Below, piece after piece: positions 21,926 to 30,369 of a DNA stretch of 64,000 nt. Location: contig OY782679.1 of assembly GCA_963678055.1 (NCBI GenBank), positions 248,001 to 312,000 on the forward strand, given 5' to 3'. Positions within the stretch are counted from its first letter, which is position 1. Each line of letters opens with the position of its first letter. This DNA is from CAXXOK01 sp963678055 (GTDB lineage: Bacteria; Bacillota; Clostridia; Christensenellales; Aristaeellaceae). The notes under the pieces were generated by a model that had not been told where the DNA came from, searched no databases, and saw only the letters and a list, made by a program, of their open reading frames with translations. Made by a program: the position numbers and the translations under genes.

Positions 21926-22219
21926 GTGGGGGTCCTCCTCAAAAATATGAATATCGTTGATGGAACAGCGGCCGGTTATCCGTTTCGCCGTTCCAGATCA
22001 GCCTTATCTACAAGGGCAGCTGTTGCGGCGGGCTTGGACAAACACAAAAAAGTCCTTCGTTTGCCGCGCCATTGCCGCAATCCCGCAGGATGGAATCAAA
22101 TACTAAAAAAACGGAAAACCAGCTCCTTTACCCAGTAAAACTGTGCGGAGTTGACATCGTTGTCGTATATTTCGTCGATCACACAGGCTTTTCACCTGAT
22201 AGACCATTGCTATGTCACT
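21926..22219 (-). other. Long structured 5' leader of the 11-gene operon
   Basis: About 290 bases lie between the minus-strand promoter and the first gene with no coding frame I can support. Several complementary segments are visible, including TTGCGGC/GCCGCAA (near 22032 and 22073), CAAAC/GTTTG inside it, and GGAACAGCG/CGCCGTTCC (near 21962-21994). No T-box, SAM, lysine or glycine consensus is recognised. Confidence 0.5.
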
Positions 22220-22248
22220 AATATACTATTGGTCGACCAGCGTGTCAA
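22220..22248 (-). promoter_or_regulatory. Promoter of the 11-gene operon with GntR/FadR-type operator
   Basis: On the minus strand TTGACA (complement of 22243-22248) and TATATT (complement of 22220-22225) are separated by exactly 17 bases. Within the spacer lies the perfect 10-bp palindrome TGGTCGACCA (22230-22239 on the plus strand), the shape of FadR-subfamily operators (TGGT-GACCA type). Binding here would block RNA polymerase. The GntR protein encoded in the operon is the natural candidate. Confidence 0.75.
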
Positions 22249-22297
22249 GAACAAATTTTCCACCTTTCGTTTTTCTTTTGTATGCGCTTTGGCGCGC

Positions 22298-22326
22298 TTG
22301 CCAAACGAGCCGAAATACGGTACACT
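22298..22326 (+). promoter_or_regulatory. Promoter of the ribokinase-like gene
   Basis: TTGCCA (22298-22303), 17 bases, then TACACT (22321-22326), in the plus direction. The following 143-base leader has a small GGTGC/GCACC hairpin near 22420 and no gene. Confidence 0.65.
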
Positions 22327-22469
22327 TTGCCTGCGTAAAGGTAAACTGCATAGGAAAACCACCACCGCCCACGGGGCCTGGCTGCCTGCGCATCGCCGGG
22401 GACGAACGTGCTGCTAGGGTGCTTTAGGCACCATCCCGGCATCAACACTAGGGTAAGGAAGTTGAACCG

Positions 22470-23360
22470 ATGAAAATACTCAACTATGGAAGTGCAAGCT
22501 TGGACCTGGTCTTTTCGGTCGACCATATTTCCATGCCGGGAGAGACCATTTCATCCTCCAAACGCGAAATATTCCCAGGTGGCAAGGGCCTAAACCAGTC
22601 GATTGCCGCTGCCAGAGCCGGGGCGGAGGTGTACTTTGCCGCCATTGTCGGCCAGGACGGCGCAATGCTGCAGGATGCCTGCCGCGATGCGGGCGTGCAT
22701 ACTGACTATATGGAGATGTCCACCGATGCACCGACAGGCAACGCGTTGATTCAGGTGGACGCCAATGGGCAAAACAGCATTGTCCTGTTTGCGGGCACCA
22801 ACCGCAGCCATACGCCGGAGCGGATGGATCGCATCCTGAAACAGTTTCAGCCCGGCGACATTGTGCTGATGCAAAACGAAATCAACCATCTGGATGTGCT
22901 GGTTGATAAAGCGCACGCGCTGGGCCTGACCATCGCGCTGAATCCCTCGCCCTTTGATGAGGCCATTACGGCCTGCGATCTGCAAAAGGTGGGCATTTTC
23001 ATGCTCAACGAAGTGGAAGGCGAGCAGCTGACCGGGGTGCATGGCGAGCAGGCCATGCTGGATGCGCTGGCAGAGCGCTTTCCGGCCGCGCGCATCGTGC
23101 TTACCCTGGGTGAAAAAGGCGTGTTGTACCGCGACCCGAAGGAAAGCTGCAGCCAGCCGGCCTTCAAAGTGCAGGCGGTGGATACCACAGCCGCAGGCGA
23201 TACCTTTACCGGGTTTTTCCTGGCATCGCTGGTACGCGGACTGGACACACCCAAGGCGCTTCGCATCGCAACCAAAGCGGCCGCCATTTCCGTGTGCCAT
23301 CAGGGGGCGTCGTCCTCCATTCCTGACTGGGATACCGTTGTGGAAGCGCTGGACGCGTAA
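22470..23360 (+). CDS. rbsK: PfkB-family carbohydrate kinase, ribokinase type
   Basis: The 296-residue protein shows both PfkB signatures: PGGKGLNQSIAAARAGAEVYFAAIVGQD (about residues 35-62) and the C-terminal DTTAAGDTFTGFFLASL (about 238-254) with the catalytic Asp in the anion-hole motif. Further family segments are MLNEVEGEQLTG and VLTLGEKGVLY. It would phosphorylate ribose or another pentose or deoxyribose using ATP. It sits upstream of a ChvE/MmsAB-type sugar importer on the same strand but with its own terminator, so the importer is separately transcribed. Start at ATG 22470 behind GTAAGGAAG. Confidence 0.85.
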   Translation: MKILNYGSASLDLVFSVDHISMPGETISSSKREIFPGGKGLNQSIAAARAGAEVYFAAIVGQDGAMLQDACRDAGVHTDYMEMSTDAPTGNALIQVDANGQNSIVLFAGTNRSHTPERMDRILKQFQPGDIVLMQNEINHLDVLVDKAHALGLTIALNPSPFDEAITACDLQKVGIFMLNEVEGEQLTGVHGEQAMLDALAERFPAARIVLTLGEKGVLYRDPKESCSQPAFKVQAVDTTAAGDTFTGFFLASLVRGLDTPKALRIATKAAAISVCHQGASSSIPDWDTVVEALDA

Positions 23361-23420
23361 ACAGCATCCAAATCGGCCAAAATAAGGCTGCAAAAACCAA
23401 ATAATGGAGTTCGATACAAC

Positions 23421-23458
23421 CCGCCGTCAACACATACCGTTGGCGGCGGATTTTGTTT
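23421..23458 (+). terminator. Terminator after the ribokinase-like gene
   Basis: CCGCCGTCAAC (23421-23431) pairs with GTTGGCGGCGG (23439-23449) with one G-U pair, followed by ATTTTGTTT. Confidence 0.8.
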
Positions 23459-23535
23459 GCAAATGGATACTATAGGTCGTTTGTGGCGACGTAAACATGT
23501 ATGAACTGGGAGAATTTGGTAAGCACTTTCATTCT

Positions 23536-23629
23536 GGCGGAAAATATTCAACGTTTGGCGGAATATATCCCCTTTTATTTGGTGTAAACTCATGTATAAT
23601 GAGGGAAATTGGGTAAAGCGAAACGTTTC
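23536..23629 (+). promoter_or_regulatory. Regulated promoter of the sugar importer: direct repeats, -10 box, cre-like operator
   Basis: Two 12-base direct repeats, GGCGGAAAATAT (23536-23547) and GGCGGAATATAT (23557-23568), are spaced by 21 bases, two helical turns, and end just before a weak -35 (TTTTAT, 23573-23578). A consensus TATAAT follows at 23595-23600. Downstream, the perfect palindrome GAAACGTTTC (23620-23629) has the form of a LacI/CcpA-family operator. The layout suggests activation by an AraC-type or response regulator bound to the repeats and repression by a LacI-family protein. Confidence 0.6.
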
Positions 23630-23659
23630 CCACTTGAAAATTGAAGGAGGACCCATTCT

Positions 23660-24721
23660 ATGAAGAAAACCCTATTACTCGTTGTGGCCCTGGTTTTGGT
23701 ATTGAGCCTGACCTCGGTTGCCATGGCCGCCGAACTCATCGGTATTGCCATGCCCACCCAGTCGTCCGCGCGCTGGATTTCCGATGGCGGCAGCATGAAA
23801 GAACTGCTGGAAGCCGAAGGTTACGAAGTTGACCTGCAATACGGCGAAGACATCGTTGAAAACCAGGTATCCCAGATTGAAAACATGATCACCAAAGGCG
23901 CTCAGGTGCTGGTCATTGCCGCCATCGACGGCGAATCCCTGACCTCCATTCTAGAAAAAGCCAAGGATGCCGGTGTGGCCGTTATTTCCTATGACCGCCT
24001 GATTAAAAACACCGACGCCGTCAGCTATTACGCCACGTTTGATAACTTCCTCGTTGGCGTGCAGCAGGCACAGACCATCGTGGACGGCCTTGGACTGCCG
24101 GACGCGGAAGGCCCCTTCAACGTTGAGTTGTTTGCCGGCTCGCCCGACGACACCAACTCCTACTACTTCTTCGATGGCGCGATGAGCGTTCTGCAGCCCT
24201 ACATCGACGAAGGCAAAGTGGTTGTCAAATCCGGTCAGACTGCATTTGACCAGGTTGCAACCCTCCGCTGGGACGGCGCCACCGCGCAGGCCCGCATGGA
24301 TAACATCATCACCGCGCACTATGCTGACGGCGGCCTCGATGCCATCCTCAGCCCCTATGACGGCATTTCCATCGGCGTGTTGGCCTCTGTGAAAAACGTT
24401 GGCTATGGCTCCGATGATATGCCTATGCCCATCATCTCCGGACAGGATGCGGAACTCCCCTCCGTCAAGAGCATTCTGGCGGGCGAGCAGTATTCCACCA
24501 TCTTCAAAGACACCCGCACTCTGGCAGCCAGAGCCGTCGAAATGGTTAACGCGGTGCTGGGCGGCGAAGAACCCACCATCAACGATACCACCACGTATGA
24601 CAATGGCGTGATGATCGTGCCCTCCTACTTAGAGGAGCCGGTGCCGATTGATGCGACCAACGCCGTGCAGGTGCTGGTGGAAGACAGCGGCTACTACACC
24701 ATGGAACAACTCGGCCTGTAA
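23660..24721 (+). CDS. chvE: Monosaccharide ABC transporter substrate-binding protein, ChvE type
   Basis: The 353-residue protein has a signal peptide (KKTLLLVVALVLVLSLTSVAMA) and the ChvE/MmsE beginning IGIAMPTQSSARWISDGGSMKELLEAEGYEVDLQYGED, followed by VLVIAAIDGESLTSILEKAKDAGVAVISYDRLI, the sugar-binding hinge of the type I family. Late motifs are ISGQDAELPSVKSILAGEQYSTIFKD. Homologues bind galactose, glucose, arabinose or related aldoses. No lipobox is visible. Start at ATG 23660 behind GAAGGAGG. Confidence 0.9.
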   Translation: MKKTLLLVVALVLVLSLTSVAMAAELIGIAMPTQSSARWISDGGSMKELLEAEGYEVDLQYGEDIVENQVSQIENMITKGAQVLVIAAIDGESLTSILEKAKDAGVAVISYDRLIKNTDAVSYYATFDNFLVGVQQAQTIVDGLGLPDAEGPFNVELFAGSPDDTNSYYFFDGAMSVLQPYIDEGKVVVKSGQTAFDQVATLRWDGATAQARMDNIITAHYADGGLDAILSPYDGISIGVLASVKNVGYGSDDMPMPIISGQDAELPSVKSILAGEQYSTIFKDTRTLAARAVEMVNAVLGGEEPTINDTTTYDNGVMIVPSYLEEPVPIDATNAVQVLVEDSGYYTMEQLGL

Positions 24722-24740
24722 TCGCAGGGTAAACTGCGTC

Positions 24741-24769
24741 GTATGGCGGCAGCTTGACTGCCGCCATAC
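24741..24769 (+). promoter_or_regulatory. Intercistronic hairpin after the binding-protein gene
   Basis: GTATGGCGGCA (24741-24751) and TGCCGCCATAC (24759-24769) form a perfect 11-bp stem with a 7-base loop, followed by CTCTGTT rather than a clean T-run. It probably limits read-through into the transporter core genes and stabilises the upstream message. Confidence 0.65.
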
Positions 24770-24851
24770 CTCTGTTATACTGGTAGCAATCGTACCGCAA
24801 AAGCCACAGAGGGCCAAATAAGACAATCCTAAAACCAGGGGAATAAGGAGC

Positions 24852-26399
24852 GTGAATACCACCTTGGACCAGGCGATTTTACACATGAAGGACATCACCA
24901 AACTGTTCCCCGGCGTCAAAGCGCTGGATCGCGTGAACCTGATCGTAAAACGCGATGAAATCCACGCGCTTGTAGGCGAGAACGGTGCGGGCAAAAGCAC
25001 GCTGATGAACGTGCTGGGCGGCGTGTACCCGCATGGGACCTACACCGGCGAAATTATATTCGACGGGAAAGAATGCGTATTCCATAACATTAAAGACAGC
25101 GAAAGCAAAGGTATATCCATTATCCATCAGGAGCTTGCCCTGGTGCCGTATTTAAGCATTGCCGAAAACATGTTTTTGGGCAACGAACAGGCCAGAGCAG
25201 GCGTAATCAACTGGCAGAAAACCCGGTCCAAAACCACGGAGCTGCTAAGGCTTGTGGGCCTGGCCGAAGACCCGGATACGTTGATTGCCGATATCGGCGT
25301 GGGCAAGCAGCAGCTGGTGGAAATCGCCAAGGCGCTTGCTAAAGACGTAAAATTACTGATACTGGACGAACCCACCGCCGCGCTCAACGAGGCCGAATCC
25401 GATCATTTGCTCGAAATTATCGTAAACCTGCGGGCAAAGGGCGTGCCGTCCATTATTATCAGCCATAAGCTAAAGGAAGTGGAGCGGGTCGCCGACAGTA
25501 TTACCATACTGCGCGACGGCGCGACCATTGAAACCCTGGTCAAAGGCCAGGACGATATCAGAGAAGACCGCATCATTCAGGGCATGGTTGGCCGCGAGAT
25601 TAAGGACCGCTTCCCCGCCCGCGACTGCGAAATCGGGGAGACGGTATTTTCCGTGGAGAACTGGTCCGCGTTTGACCCTGTGGACACAACCCGCCAGGTG
25701 CTAAACGACATCAACCTCTATGTGCGCAAGGGCGAAGTGGTCGGCATTGCCGGGCTGATGGGCGCAGGCCGCACGGAACTGGCCATGAGCATGTTTGGCA
25801 AAGCCTACGGCAAAAAGATTACCGGCACGATGATGAAGGACGGCAAGCCCGTGAACTTCAACACCGTGCATCAGGCGATTGAAAACGGCGTGGCCTACCT
25901 GACGGAGGACCGCAAAACCGCCGGGCTGATCCTGATCAGCGATGTGAAAGAAAACATTTCCATGGCTAACCTCAAGGGAATCAGCGAAATGCTGATTATC
26001 AACAAGAGCAAGGAAATTCATGTCGCGGAGGATTATCGCAAAAAGCTGTCCATCAAAACGCCGTCCGTGCACCAGATTGTGGGCAACCTTTCGGGCGGCA
26101 ACCAGCAGAAGGTATGCCTCAGCCGGTGGATTTTCGCCGCACCGGATATCCTGATTCTGGATGAACCCACACGCGGCATTGATGTGGGTGCCAAGTACGA
26201 AATCTATACCATTATCAACCAGCTGGCCGCCGCGGGGAAAGCCGTAATCATTATCTCCAGCGAACTGCCCGAAGTACTGGGCATGAGCGATCGCGTGTAT
26301 ATCATGAACGAAGGTCGAATGGTGGGCGAGCTGCCCAAAGAGGAAGCAACGCAGGAAAGCGTTATGCGTTGTATCATGCAAAGCAGCAGGGGGAACTGA
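24852..26399 (+). CDS. mmsA: Monosaccharide ABC transporter ATPase, MmsA/GguA type
   Basis: The 515-residue protein has two ATPase domains, as in all class II sugar importers. The first carries GENGAGKSTLMNVLGG and LLILDEPTAALNEAESDHLLEI; the second has GLMGAGRTELAMSMFGKAYG (degenerate Walker A) and NLSGGNQQKVCLSRWI with DILILDEPTRGIDVGAKYEIY. The start is uncertain: GTG at 24852 has AGGGGA nine bases upstream, while TTG at 24864 would give the N-terminus length normal for GguA. It is followed 3 bases later by the permease gene. Confidence 0.9.
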   Translation: MNTTLDQAILHMKDITKLFPGVKALDRVNLIVKRDEIHALVGENGAGKSTLMNVLGGVYPHGTYTGEIIFDGKECVFHNIKDSESKGISIIHQELALVPYLSIAENMFLGNEQARAGVINWQKTRSKTTELLRLVGLAEDPDTLIADIGVGKQQLVEIAKALAKDVKLLILDEPTAALNEAESDHLLEIIVNLRAKGVPSIIISHKLKEVERVADSITILRDGATIETLVKGQDDIREDRIIQGMVGREIKDRFPARDCEIGETVFSVENWSAFDPVDTTRQVLNDINLYVRKGEVVGIAGLMGAGRTELAMSMFGKAYGKKITGTMMKDGKPVNFNTVHQAIENGVAYLTEDRKTAGLILISDVKENISMANLKGISEMLIINKSKEIHVAEDYRKKLSIKTPSVHQIVGNLSGGNQQKVCLSRWIFAAPDILILDEPTRGIDVGAKYEIYTIINQLAAAGKAVIIISSELPEVLGMSDRVYIMNEGRMVGELPKEEATQESVMRCIMQSSRGN

Positions 26400-26402
26400 C
26401 GA

Positions 26403-27596
26403 ATGCAACAAGTACAAAAAAAGAGGAAATTCGAGTTTAACAGCCGGCAGTACGGCATGATCATTGCCCTGGTGGCGATCATCATTCTGTTCCAGTTCCT
26501 CACCAAGGGGATTTTGTTAAAGCCGCTCAACGTAGCCAACCTGATTATGCAAAACAGCTACATTCTGGTGCTGGCCATCGGGATGCTGCTGGTTATCCTG
26601 ACCGGGAACATCGATTTATCGGTCGGGTCCGTTGCCGCATTCATCGGGGCGACGAGCGCGGTGTTCATTATGGACTGGAACATTCCACCGGTTGTGGTGC
26701 TGTTTATGTCGCTGATCCTGGGTGGGTTGATCGGTGCGTGGCAGGGGTTCTGGATTTCGTATGTCCGCATTCCGGCGTTCATTGTAACCCTGGCCGGACA
26801 GTTAATCTTCCGCGGACTGACCATGGTTATCCTCAAAGGGCAAACCAAAGCGCCGTTTCCGGATGTGTTCACATCCATCTCCGCGGGCTTTGTGCCGGAC
26901 TATGTTACCCAGCTGACTGGCCCCATCAACCTGTTTGGGAAACAGCTGCATCTGCTGACCCTGATCGTGGGACTGCTGCTGAGCATTGTGTTCATCATCG
27001 GCGAGCTGCGTAAGCGCCGCGAAATGAAACACTACGGTTTTGCGGTGTCCTCTAAAATTGTCCTCGCGGTGAAAATCGCGGTGATGGTGGTCGTCATCAA
27101 CATCTTTGCGTACTGGCTGAACCAATACCGGGGCATGCCGACGGTACTGGTGCTGCTGGGTGTATTGATTATGATTTACTCCTTTGTAACCAGTAAAACG
27201 ACCATCGGGCGGCATATTTACGCGTTCGGCGGTAATGCCAAGGCAGCAGCGCTGTCGGGCATCAATACCAAGCGGGTATTTTTCTGGGTCTATGTGAACA
27301 TGGGCGTGCTGGCGGCCATTGCCGGCATCGTGTTTGCGGGCCGCCTGAGCGCGGCAACACCAAAGGCTGGTGTCAACTTCGAGCTGGATGCCATCGCCAG
27401 TTGCTACATTGGCGGCGCGTCGGCCAGCGGCGGTATCGGCACGGTGATCGGCTGTATTGTTGGCGGGTTGATTATGGGCGTGCTCAACAACGGTATGTCC
27501 ATCATGGGGATCTCCATTGACTGGCAACAGGCCATTAAAGGCTTAGTGCTGCTGATGGCCGTAGTGTTCGACGTGGTCAACAAAAAGAACAAATAA
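26403..27596 (+). CDS. mmsB: Monosaccharide ABC transporter permease, MmsB/GguB type
   Basis: The 397-residue protein has about ten membrane segments and the family markers MLLVILTGNIDLSVGSVAAFIGA and GGNAKAAALSGINTKRVFF (ATPase-contact loop), then GGASASGGIGTVIGCIVGGLIMGVLNNGMS. It is longer than RbsC, matching GguB/XylH. It begins 3 bases after mmsA and ends before a strong terminator. Confidence 0.92.
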   Translation: MQQVQKKRKFEFNSRQYGMIIALVAIIILFQFLTKGILLKPLNVANLIMQNSYILVLAIGMLLVILTGNIDLSVGSVAAFIGATSAVFIMDWNIPPVVVLFMSLILGGLIGAWQGFWISYVRIPAFIVTLAGQLIFRGLTMVILKGQTKAPFPDVFTSISAGFVPDYVTQLTGPINLFGKQLHLLTLIVGLLLSIVFIIGELRKRREMKHYGFAVSSKIVLAVKIAVMVVVINIFAYWLNQYRGMPTVLVLLGVLIMIYSFVTSKTTIGRHIYAFGGNAKAAALSGINTKRVFFWVYVNMGVLAAIAGIVFAGRLSAATPKAGVNFELDAIASCYIGGASASGGIGTVIGCIVGGLIMGVLNNGMSIMGISIDWQQAIKGLVLLMAVVFDVVNKKNK

Positions 27597-27607
27597 ACGA
27601 ATATCAC

Positions 27608-27647
27608 AAAAGCACCCCGGTCTGCTTATACAGACCGGGGTGCTTTT
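27608..27647. terminator. Bidirectional terminator
   Basis: AAAAGCACCCCGGTCTG (27608-27624) and its exact complement (27631-27647) form a 17-bp stem with a 6-base loop and A/T edges. It serves mmsB on the plus strand and the secreted-protein gene on the minus strand. Confidence 0.95.
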
Positions 27648-27657
27648 ATGAATTCTG

Positions 27658-29199
27658 TCAGTGGTAGACCGTCTTTAGATAGGAGATATATACCACCCGG
27701 ATCTGCGGAAGCTTGTCCTCGTTGGTGGGGGCTTCTACAATGCCGTATACGGTGATGTTCATGCCTTCGGCAATCATATCGTCCAGGTAGCCATTCGCCT
27801 TTAAGACCATCGGGTATCGCTTGGAGCTGCCGGAGGAAAGGCTTTCGGCGCGAAAGGTGATGCTGCCGTTCTCGCGGGTCAGGCTTTTGGTGCGAAATTC
27901 CATGCGGATAAAATCGCCGATATACGCCAGCGGATTGGCGGTCAGCTTGGCAGGGCTTACGGAGACGGTTTTGGCCTTGAACCTGGCAATGCCGGTTTTC
28001 ACATCCTCGCCGTATCCGCGATAGAATTCAAGGGTCGTGGCTGCGTCGCGCAGACCCTCCTGGCTGGCGGTCACGGTGAGCGTGTTTAACACAAAATCCT
28101 CCAGGCCGTCAAATGTCTGGCTGAACGCGCCGGCCTCGTCGGCGATGTGCATCATGGGATCGCCTGCGTTCAGGGTCAGGAACACCGCTGCGCCCGGTGC
28201 GGCAATACCCGACAGTGTAAAGGCATCCGCCTCGGTTTCATAGTCAGGGTACTCTGTTAGGGTCAGCACAGCAACTTCGTTATCCACAGGGATGGACGGC
28301 ACCGCACTGCGGTTGTCCGAATACCCTTGTTTGGATGCAGTGATGGATACGGCCATCTCTCCCTCCACGGTGATTGGCACGGACACGGCAAACCGGTCGT
28401 CCCTGTCGGCGGTGGCTTGTCCGGTGTGATCGCCCCAGGCGGCGGTGATGGCTGTGCCTTCTTCCGCTTCTCCGCGCAGGGTGATATCTCCGGTGTGGGC
28501 GTTGATGATGATATCCTCATCCATGAACACATCCACGGCCTGGGGCAGCAGATCGGGGACGAAAAAGATGTGATCCATGCTTCTGATATTGGTCTGGGAG
28601 CTGACGAATTGGAAATCTTTCTTGAAGTAGCCTTGCTGGGAGGCGCGGTCCTTGTTCTGGATATAGGCAAACAGCAGCCCCATGCCGTTGCGCACCATCA
28701 GCGCGCCGTAGCCTGATTCGTACCGTTCCGGCGGTTTTTTGATGACGCCGGTTGTCACCAGATGCTTCTCCCGGCCTATGCTGATGTAATTCGGGTTGAC
28801 AAACGAATATTGCGTCGTGCCATAGAGGTCCAGCGCGTGCACCCAGGCGTTGCGGTCAGCGGTGGGAAGCCCGTTCAGGTCCCAGGCGTTGCGCGTGTTT
28901 TCGTCACTCCAGATTTCATAGCGCATAAACCCGTCCTTCAGCCGCGGGTGGTAGGCCTCCCAAACGATGCGTCCGGACGCGAAGCGGTCGCGCACCTCCT
29001 GCTGGGTATAGCCCCGGGCAGTGCATAGGTCCATATGGTCTTCCACGGTGTCCGGGGTGACCAGCGTCCATTCTGCTATATGCCGGAAGTAAAGCCGCAG
29101 GCCGTTTTCATCGGTTTGCCAGCCGCTGGTTCCGGCCTGCGCCGCATACAGCGGCAGCAGCAACACGGCGGCAAGCAGACAGAGCAGTTTGAGAAGCAT
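27658..29199 (-). CDS. Large secreted protein with Ig-like beta repeats, function unknown
   Basis: The start is the ATG at 29199 behind GGAGGCGAATCGT. The 513-residue product has a signal peptide (LLKLLCLLAAVLLLPLYAAQA). Residues about 30-200 form a unique domain. Two or three beta-rich, Ig-like repeats follow (DIIINAHTGDITLRGEAEEGTAITAAW; DAFTLSGIAAPGAAVFLTLN), then a C-terminal OB-like region (ISPAKLTANPLAYIGDFIRMEF... VYGIVEAPT) of the kind seen in cell-surface proteins that deal with cofactors or sugars. No catalytic residues are obvious. It stands alone between two terminators. Confidence 0.65.
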   Translation of the reverse strand: MLLKLLCLLAAVLLLPLYAAQAGTSGWQTDENGLRLYFRHIAEWTLVTPDTVEDHMDLCTARGYTQQEVRDRFASGRIVWEAYHPRLKDGFMRYEIWSDENTRNAWDLNGLPTADRNAWVHALDLYGTTQYSFVNPNYISIGREKHLVTTGVIKKPPERYESGYGALMVRNGMGLLFAYIQNKDRASQQGYFKKDFQFVSSQTNIRSMDHIFFVPDLLPQAVDVFMDEDIIINAHTGDITLRGEAEEGTAITAAWGDHTGQATADRDDRFAVSVPITVEGEMAVSITASKQGYSDNRSAVPSIPVDNEVAVLTLTEYPDYETEADAFTLSGIAAPGAAVFLTLNAGDPMMHIADEAGAFSQTFDGLEDFVLNTLTVTASQEGLRDAATTLEFYRGYGEDVKTGIARFKAKTVSVSPAKLTANPLAYIGDFIRMEFRTKSLTRENGSITFRAESLSSGSSKRYPMVLKANGYLDDMIAEGMNITVYGIVEAPTNEDKLPQIRVVYISYLKTVYH

Positions 29200-29384
29200 A
29201 CGATTCGCCTCCAAAGGATTGTAATCTTGATTCTTCCATTTTATAGCAATGCAGCCGAAATGGGAAGCCTTCCGGCAACCTTGTGCGAATACCGAGGTAT
29301 TGCAAACGGCAGGACGTGCGTTGTATCCCCTGTCCGGGCTGTGCTACAATAAGCCATACTGTACCAGTGGAAAGGACGACCGCT

Positions 29385-29738
29385 ATGACCTGCATCACCG
29401 AAAATGGCGTGCCCATCGCCATACTCGACACCGCCGATACCCTGCATACCGTACAGGACGCACTGGACCGGATTGCCGATATCGGGTATACACACCAGGC
29501 CGACCGCGCGGTGGTTCCGGCCGAAGTGCTGGACCCTGCCTTTTTTCAGTTGCGCAGCGGCTTGGCGGGGGCGATCCTGCAAAAGTTTGTCAACTACGGC
29601 GTGCGGATTGCCATCGTCGGCGATTTTACGGCGTATGAAAGCAAGGCTCTGCAGCAGTTCATCGCCGAATCCAACCAGGGCAAGCAGGTCAATTTCGTGG
29701 CAACGCAAGCGGAGGCCATTGCAAAGCTCACCGCCTGA
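29385..29738 (+). CDS. DUF4180 domain protein
   Basis: The start ATG at 29385 follows GGAAAGGACG. The 117-residue protein matches DUF4180: VVPAEVLDPAFFQLRSGLAGAILQKFVNYGVRIAIVGDFTAYESKALQQFIAESNQG is the family core. DUF4180 proteins are small cytosolic proteins of unknown function, often near regulators or acetyltransferases, as here. A TTGTAT / TACAAT promoter pair lies at 29321-29350. Confidence 0.8.
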   Translation: MTCITENGVPIAILDTADTLHTVQDALDRIADIGYTHQADRAVVPAEVLDPAFFQLRSGLAGAILQKFVNYGVRIAIVGDFTAYESKALQQFIAESNQGKQVNFVATQAEAIAKLTA

Positions 29739-29814
29739 ACCCATCGCCCATCAAAGCAGACAACAGCATATGGACCCAAGGCAAGTGTGACCGACCCAAA
29801 CGGAGCATAGCAGC

Positions 29815-30291
29815 ATGAACATCAGACGGTTTCGGCCTGCCGATGCCGACGCAGTCGCCAAGCTTATCATTCGCAATCTGCGCGAGGTGAACAGCCGGGA
29901 TTATCCGGCGGCGTATATCGAGGCCAATATCCATTCCCACGACCGGGATATGATTGTGCAGCGTAGTCGACAAGCGCATATGTATATCGCCTGCGAGGGT
30001 GATACGGTGCTGGGCTGTGGTGCGATTCAGGGCTACTACGGCAGCCGGACGGAAAGTGTATTGCTAACCATTTATGTTCTGCCTGACTGGCACGGAAGGG
30101 GCATCGGCCGGGCCATCATGCAAGCGCTGGAGGCAGACCAATACGCCCAGCGTGCCTCCCGCATTGAGATTCCCGCGTCCATCACCGCCTGCGACTTTTA
30201 CCGCAAGCTGGGCTACGCCTATAAAGGCGGCGTGCGCCGGGTGGATGAGGATGGGTGCATCCGACTTGAAAAGTTCCGGGATACAAGGTAA
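29815..30291 (+). CDS. GNAT-family N-acetyltransferase
   Basis: The 158-residue protein shows the GNAT fold: strand VLGCGAIQGYYGSRTESVLLTIYVLPDWHGRGIGRAIMQAL, where HGRGIGRA is the acetyl-CoA pyrophosphate loop (motif A), and FYRKLGYAYKGGVRRVDEDGCIRLEK at the C-terminus. It probably acetylates a small molecule or a protein amine. It follows the DUF4180 gene by 76 bases and may share its transcript. A terminator lies 32 bases after the stop. Confidence 0.85.
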   Translation: MNIRRFRPADADAVAKLIIRNLREVNSRDYPAAYIEANIHSHDRDMIVQRSRQAHMYIACEGDTVLGCGAIQGYYGSRTESVLLTIYVLPDWHGRGIGRAIMQALEADQYAQRASRIEIPASITACDFYRKLGYAYKGGVRRVDEDGCIRLEKFRDTR

Positions 30292-30322
30292 CGCAAACGC
30301 TGCTGAAAATCACTGAAATTTA

Positions 30323-30354
30323 AAAAGACCGTGCACATCGTGGCACGGTCTTTT
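30323..30354. terminator. Bidirectional terminator between GNAT and MATE genes
   Basis: AAAAGACCGTGC (30323-30334) and GCACGGTCTTTT (30343-30354) form a perfect 12-bp stem with A/T flanks on both sides. Confidence 0.93.
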
Positions 30355-30369
30355 GGAATCGTCTGGTGA

